A stretch of DNA of 7,575 nucleotides from Spartobacteria bacterium (lineage in GTDB: Bacteria > Verrucomicrobiota > Verrucomicrobiia > Chthoniobacterales > UBA10450): NCBI GenBank assembly GCA_003445855.1, contig DMCG01000199.1, positions 14,441 through 22,015 of the forward strand, in the 5' to 3' direction. Shown piece after piece: positions 7,096 through 7,575 of this stretch. The first letter of the stretch is position 1, and every line of letters starts with the position of its first letter. The translations under genes were made by a program, and so were the position numbers. The notes under the pieces were generated by a model. The model was given only the letters and a program-made list of their open reading frames with translations. It searched no databases and was not told the DNA's origin.

Positions 7096-7106
7096 ATGTC
7101 GATCTT
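7095..7106 (-). repeat. AAGATCGACA word, copy 7 (12-mer AAGATCGACATC on minus strand)
   Basis: GATGTCGATCTT on the plus strand begins on the last base of the rpoD stop codon. It is the exact reverse complement of the 12-mer that follows thiS at 1184-1195, so two gene ends 5.9 kb apart carry the same 12 bases. Confidence 0.8.
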
Positions 7107-7153
7107 ACCACTCCTTTCCGCGCGCAACTTTCGATGACGCAATTAGTTCAATT

Positions 7154-7163
7154 GGCGGAAGAG
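7154..7163 (+). promoter_or_regulatory. Probable ribosome-binding site of the small membrane protein
   Basis: The purine-rich GGCGGAAGAG lies just upstream of the ATG at 7165 and is the strongest start signal nearby, supporting that start. The spacing is somewhat short if the GGAAGAG part is the pairing segment. Confidence 0.45.
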
Positions 7164-7164
7164 T

Positions 7165-7521
7165 ATGAAACGTGAAGATGACGAGCAGTTGTGGGACCTC
7201 CTTGGCCGTGCGGCCGAGCTCAAGCTTTCGCCTTTCTTCGCGCGCAACGTATTGAGACAAGTGCGGCAAGAGCCGCGTGCGTTCGAGCGTGTGCGATCAT
7301 GGTTGAGCTGGCGAAGACTCGTCCCGGCATCAGGCTTGGCACTTGCCGTGATTGCCGCGATCATCGCCTTCCATCAGCCCGCTTCGCCGCAGCACCCGTC
7401 GGAACGCGAGCCCGATGTGGTGGCGAAGGTTGACCCGCAAGATTACGAGGTCGTCGCCGATCTGGACGAATTGCTGGCTTCGGACGATAACAACCTGTGG
7501 GAAGAAAATTCTACTTTGTAG
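7165..7521 (+). CDS. Small single-pass membrane protein, function unknown
   Basis: I cannot assign this 118-residue protein to a named family with certainty. The N-terminal part (1-50) is charged and helical, with LWDLLGRAAELKLSPFFARNVLRQVR resembling the short N-terminal motif of membrane proteins found near sigma-factor genes (a resemblance from memory, not a search). One hydrophobic segment spans about 52-70, preceded by RSWLSWRR, which by the positive-inside rule puts the N-terminus in the cytoplasm. The outer part (71-118) is acidic, ending YEVVADLDELLASDDNNLWEE. The layout (cytoplasmic head, one helix, periplasmic tail) resembles anti-sigma factors, but no HxxxCxxC zinc motif is present, so that role is only a possibility. 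It starts 69 bases after rpoD, and the next gene begins inside it. Confidence 0.8.
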   Translation: MKREDDEQLWDLLGRAAELKLSPFFARNVLRQVRQEPRAFERVRSWLSWRRLVPASGLALAVIAAIIAFHQPASPQHPSEREPDVVAKVDPQDYEVVADLDELLASDDNNLWEENSTL

Positions 7522-7575
7522 TCGTAATCGCCACGCTGTCGCTCTTCGCTTCGACCTCTGGGTTCGCGCAAGGGC
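7497..7575 (+). CDS. Start of a secreted protein gene (3' end beyond window)
   Basis: In another frame, a GTG at 7497 opens a reading frame that stays open to the window edge. A TAA at 7488-7490 closes the frame upstream, so GTG is the only plausible start. The first 26 residues form a textbook signal peptide: Lys/Arg near the start (GRK), a hydrophobic core (FYFVVVIATLSLFA) and a small-residue cleavage region ending GFAQ. The start overlaps the preceding gene by 25 bases, so translation is probably coupled to it. The mature protein is not visible; its family cannot be named. Confidence 0.6.
   Translation, partial: MGRKFYFVVVIATLSLFASTSGFAQG

Noticed and set aside
7141..7160. A tRNA D-arm-like string (TTAGTTCAATTGGCGGAAG)
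   Set aside because: No matching acceptor stem, anticodon arm or T-loop around it; it precedes a protein start.
7113..7248. A similar string CCTTTC(TT)CGCGCGCAAC before and inside the small membrane protein gene (7113-7128 and 7231-7248)
   Set aside because: Short, with a two-base gap and no extended similarity; GC-rich sequence can produce it by chance.

Overview
This window looks like a chromosomal segment of a moderately GC-rich, Gram-negative-type bacterium. Gene content and protein style point most plausibly to Verrucomicrobiota, perhaps a soil Spartobacteria/Chthoniobacterales relative. The pointers are a DnaG TOPRIM motif reading CEGQLDL, a primary sigma factor with a long non-conserved region and a very basic N-terminal tail, and a small single-pass protein after rpoD. 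This placement is inference; no marker here fixes the taxon. I see no phage, transposon, CRISPR array, tRNA or rRNA.

Layout. (1) Positions 1-1172, plus strand: the 3' part of thiH (2-iminoacetate synthase), its 5' end cut by the window edge, overlapping by ATGA with thiS, the sulfur carrier ending in Gly-Gly. These are the end of a thiamine thiazole operon. (2) Positions 1211-3309, minus strand: a long-form NfeD membrane protease gene followed, with a 1-base TAATG overlap, by a LysE/RhtB-type exporter; this pair converges on thiS. (3) Positions 3310-3378: a short divergent intergenic region. (4) Positions 3379-7095, plus strand: dnaG (primase, probable TTG start) and rpoD (primary sigma factor), the conserved core of the macromolecular-synthesis gene cluster. 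(5) Positions 7165-7575, plus strand: a small single-membrane-pass protein of unknown function, then the start of a secreted protein whose GTG start overlaps it and which runs off the window.

The genes are mostly housekeeping. The most unusual signal is not a gene but a word: AAGATCGACA (or its complement TGTCGATCTT) occurs seven times exactly in 7.6 kb, against about 0.014 expected, with further near-copies. It lies in both strands, in several reading frames inside lysE, nfeD and dnaG, and just after the stop codons of thiS and rpoD (with a near-copy after dnaG). Its density and its placement in and between genes resemble DNA-uptake sequences or the HIP1 element of cyanobacteria, but its role here is unknown.
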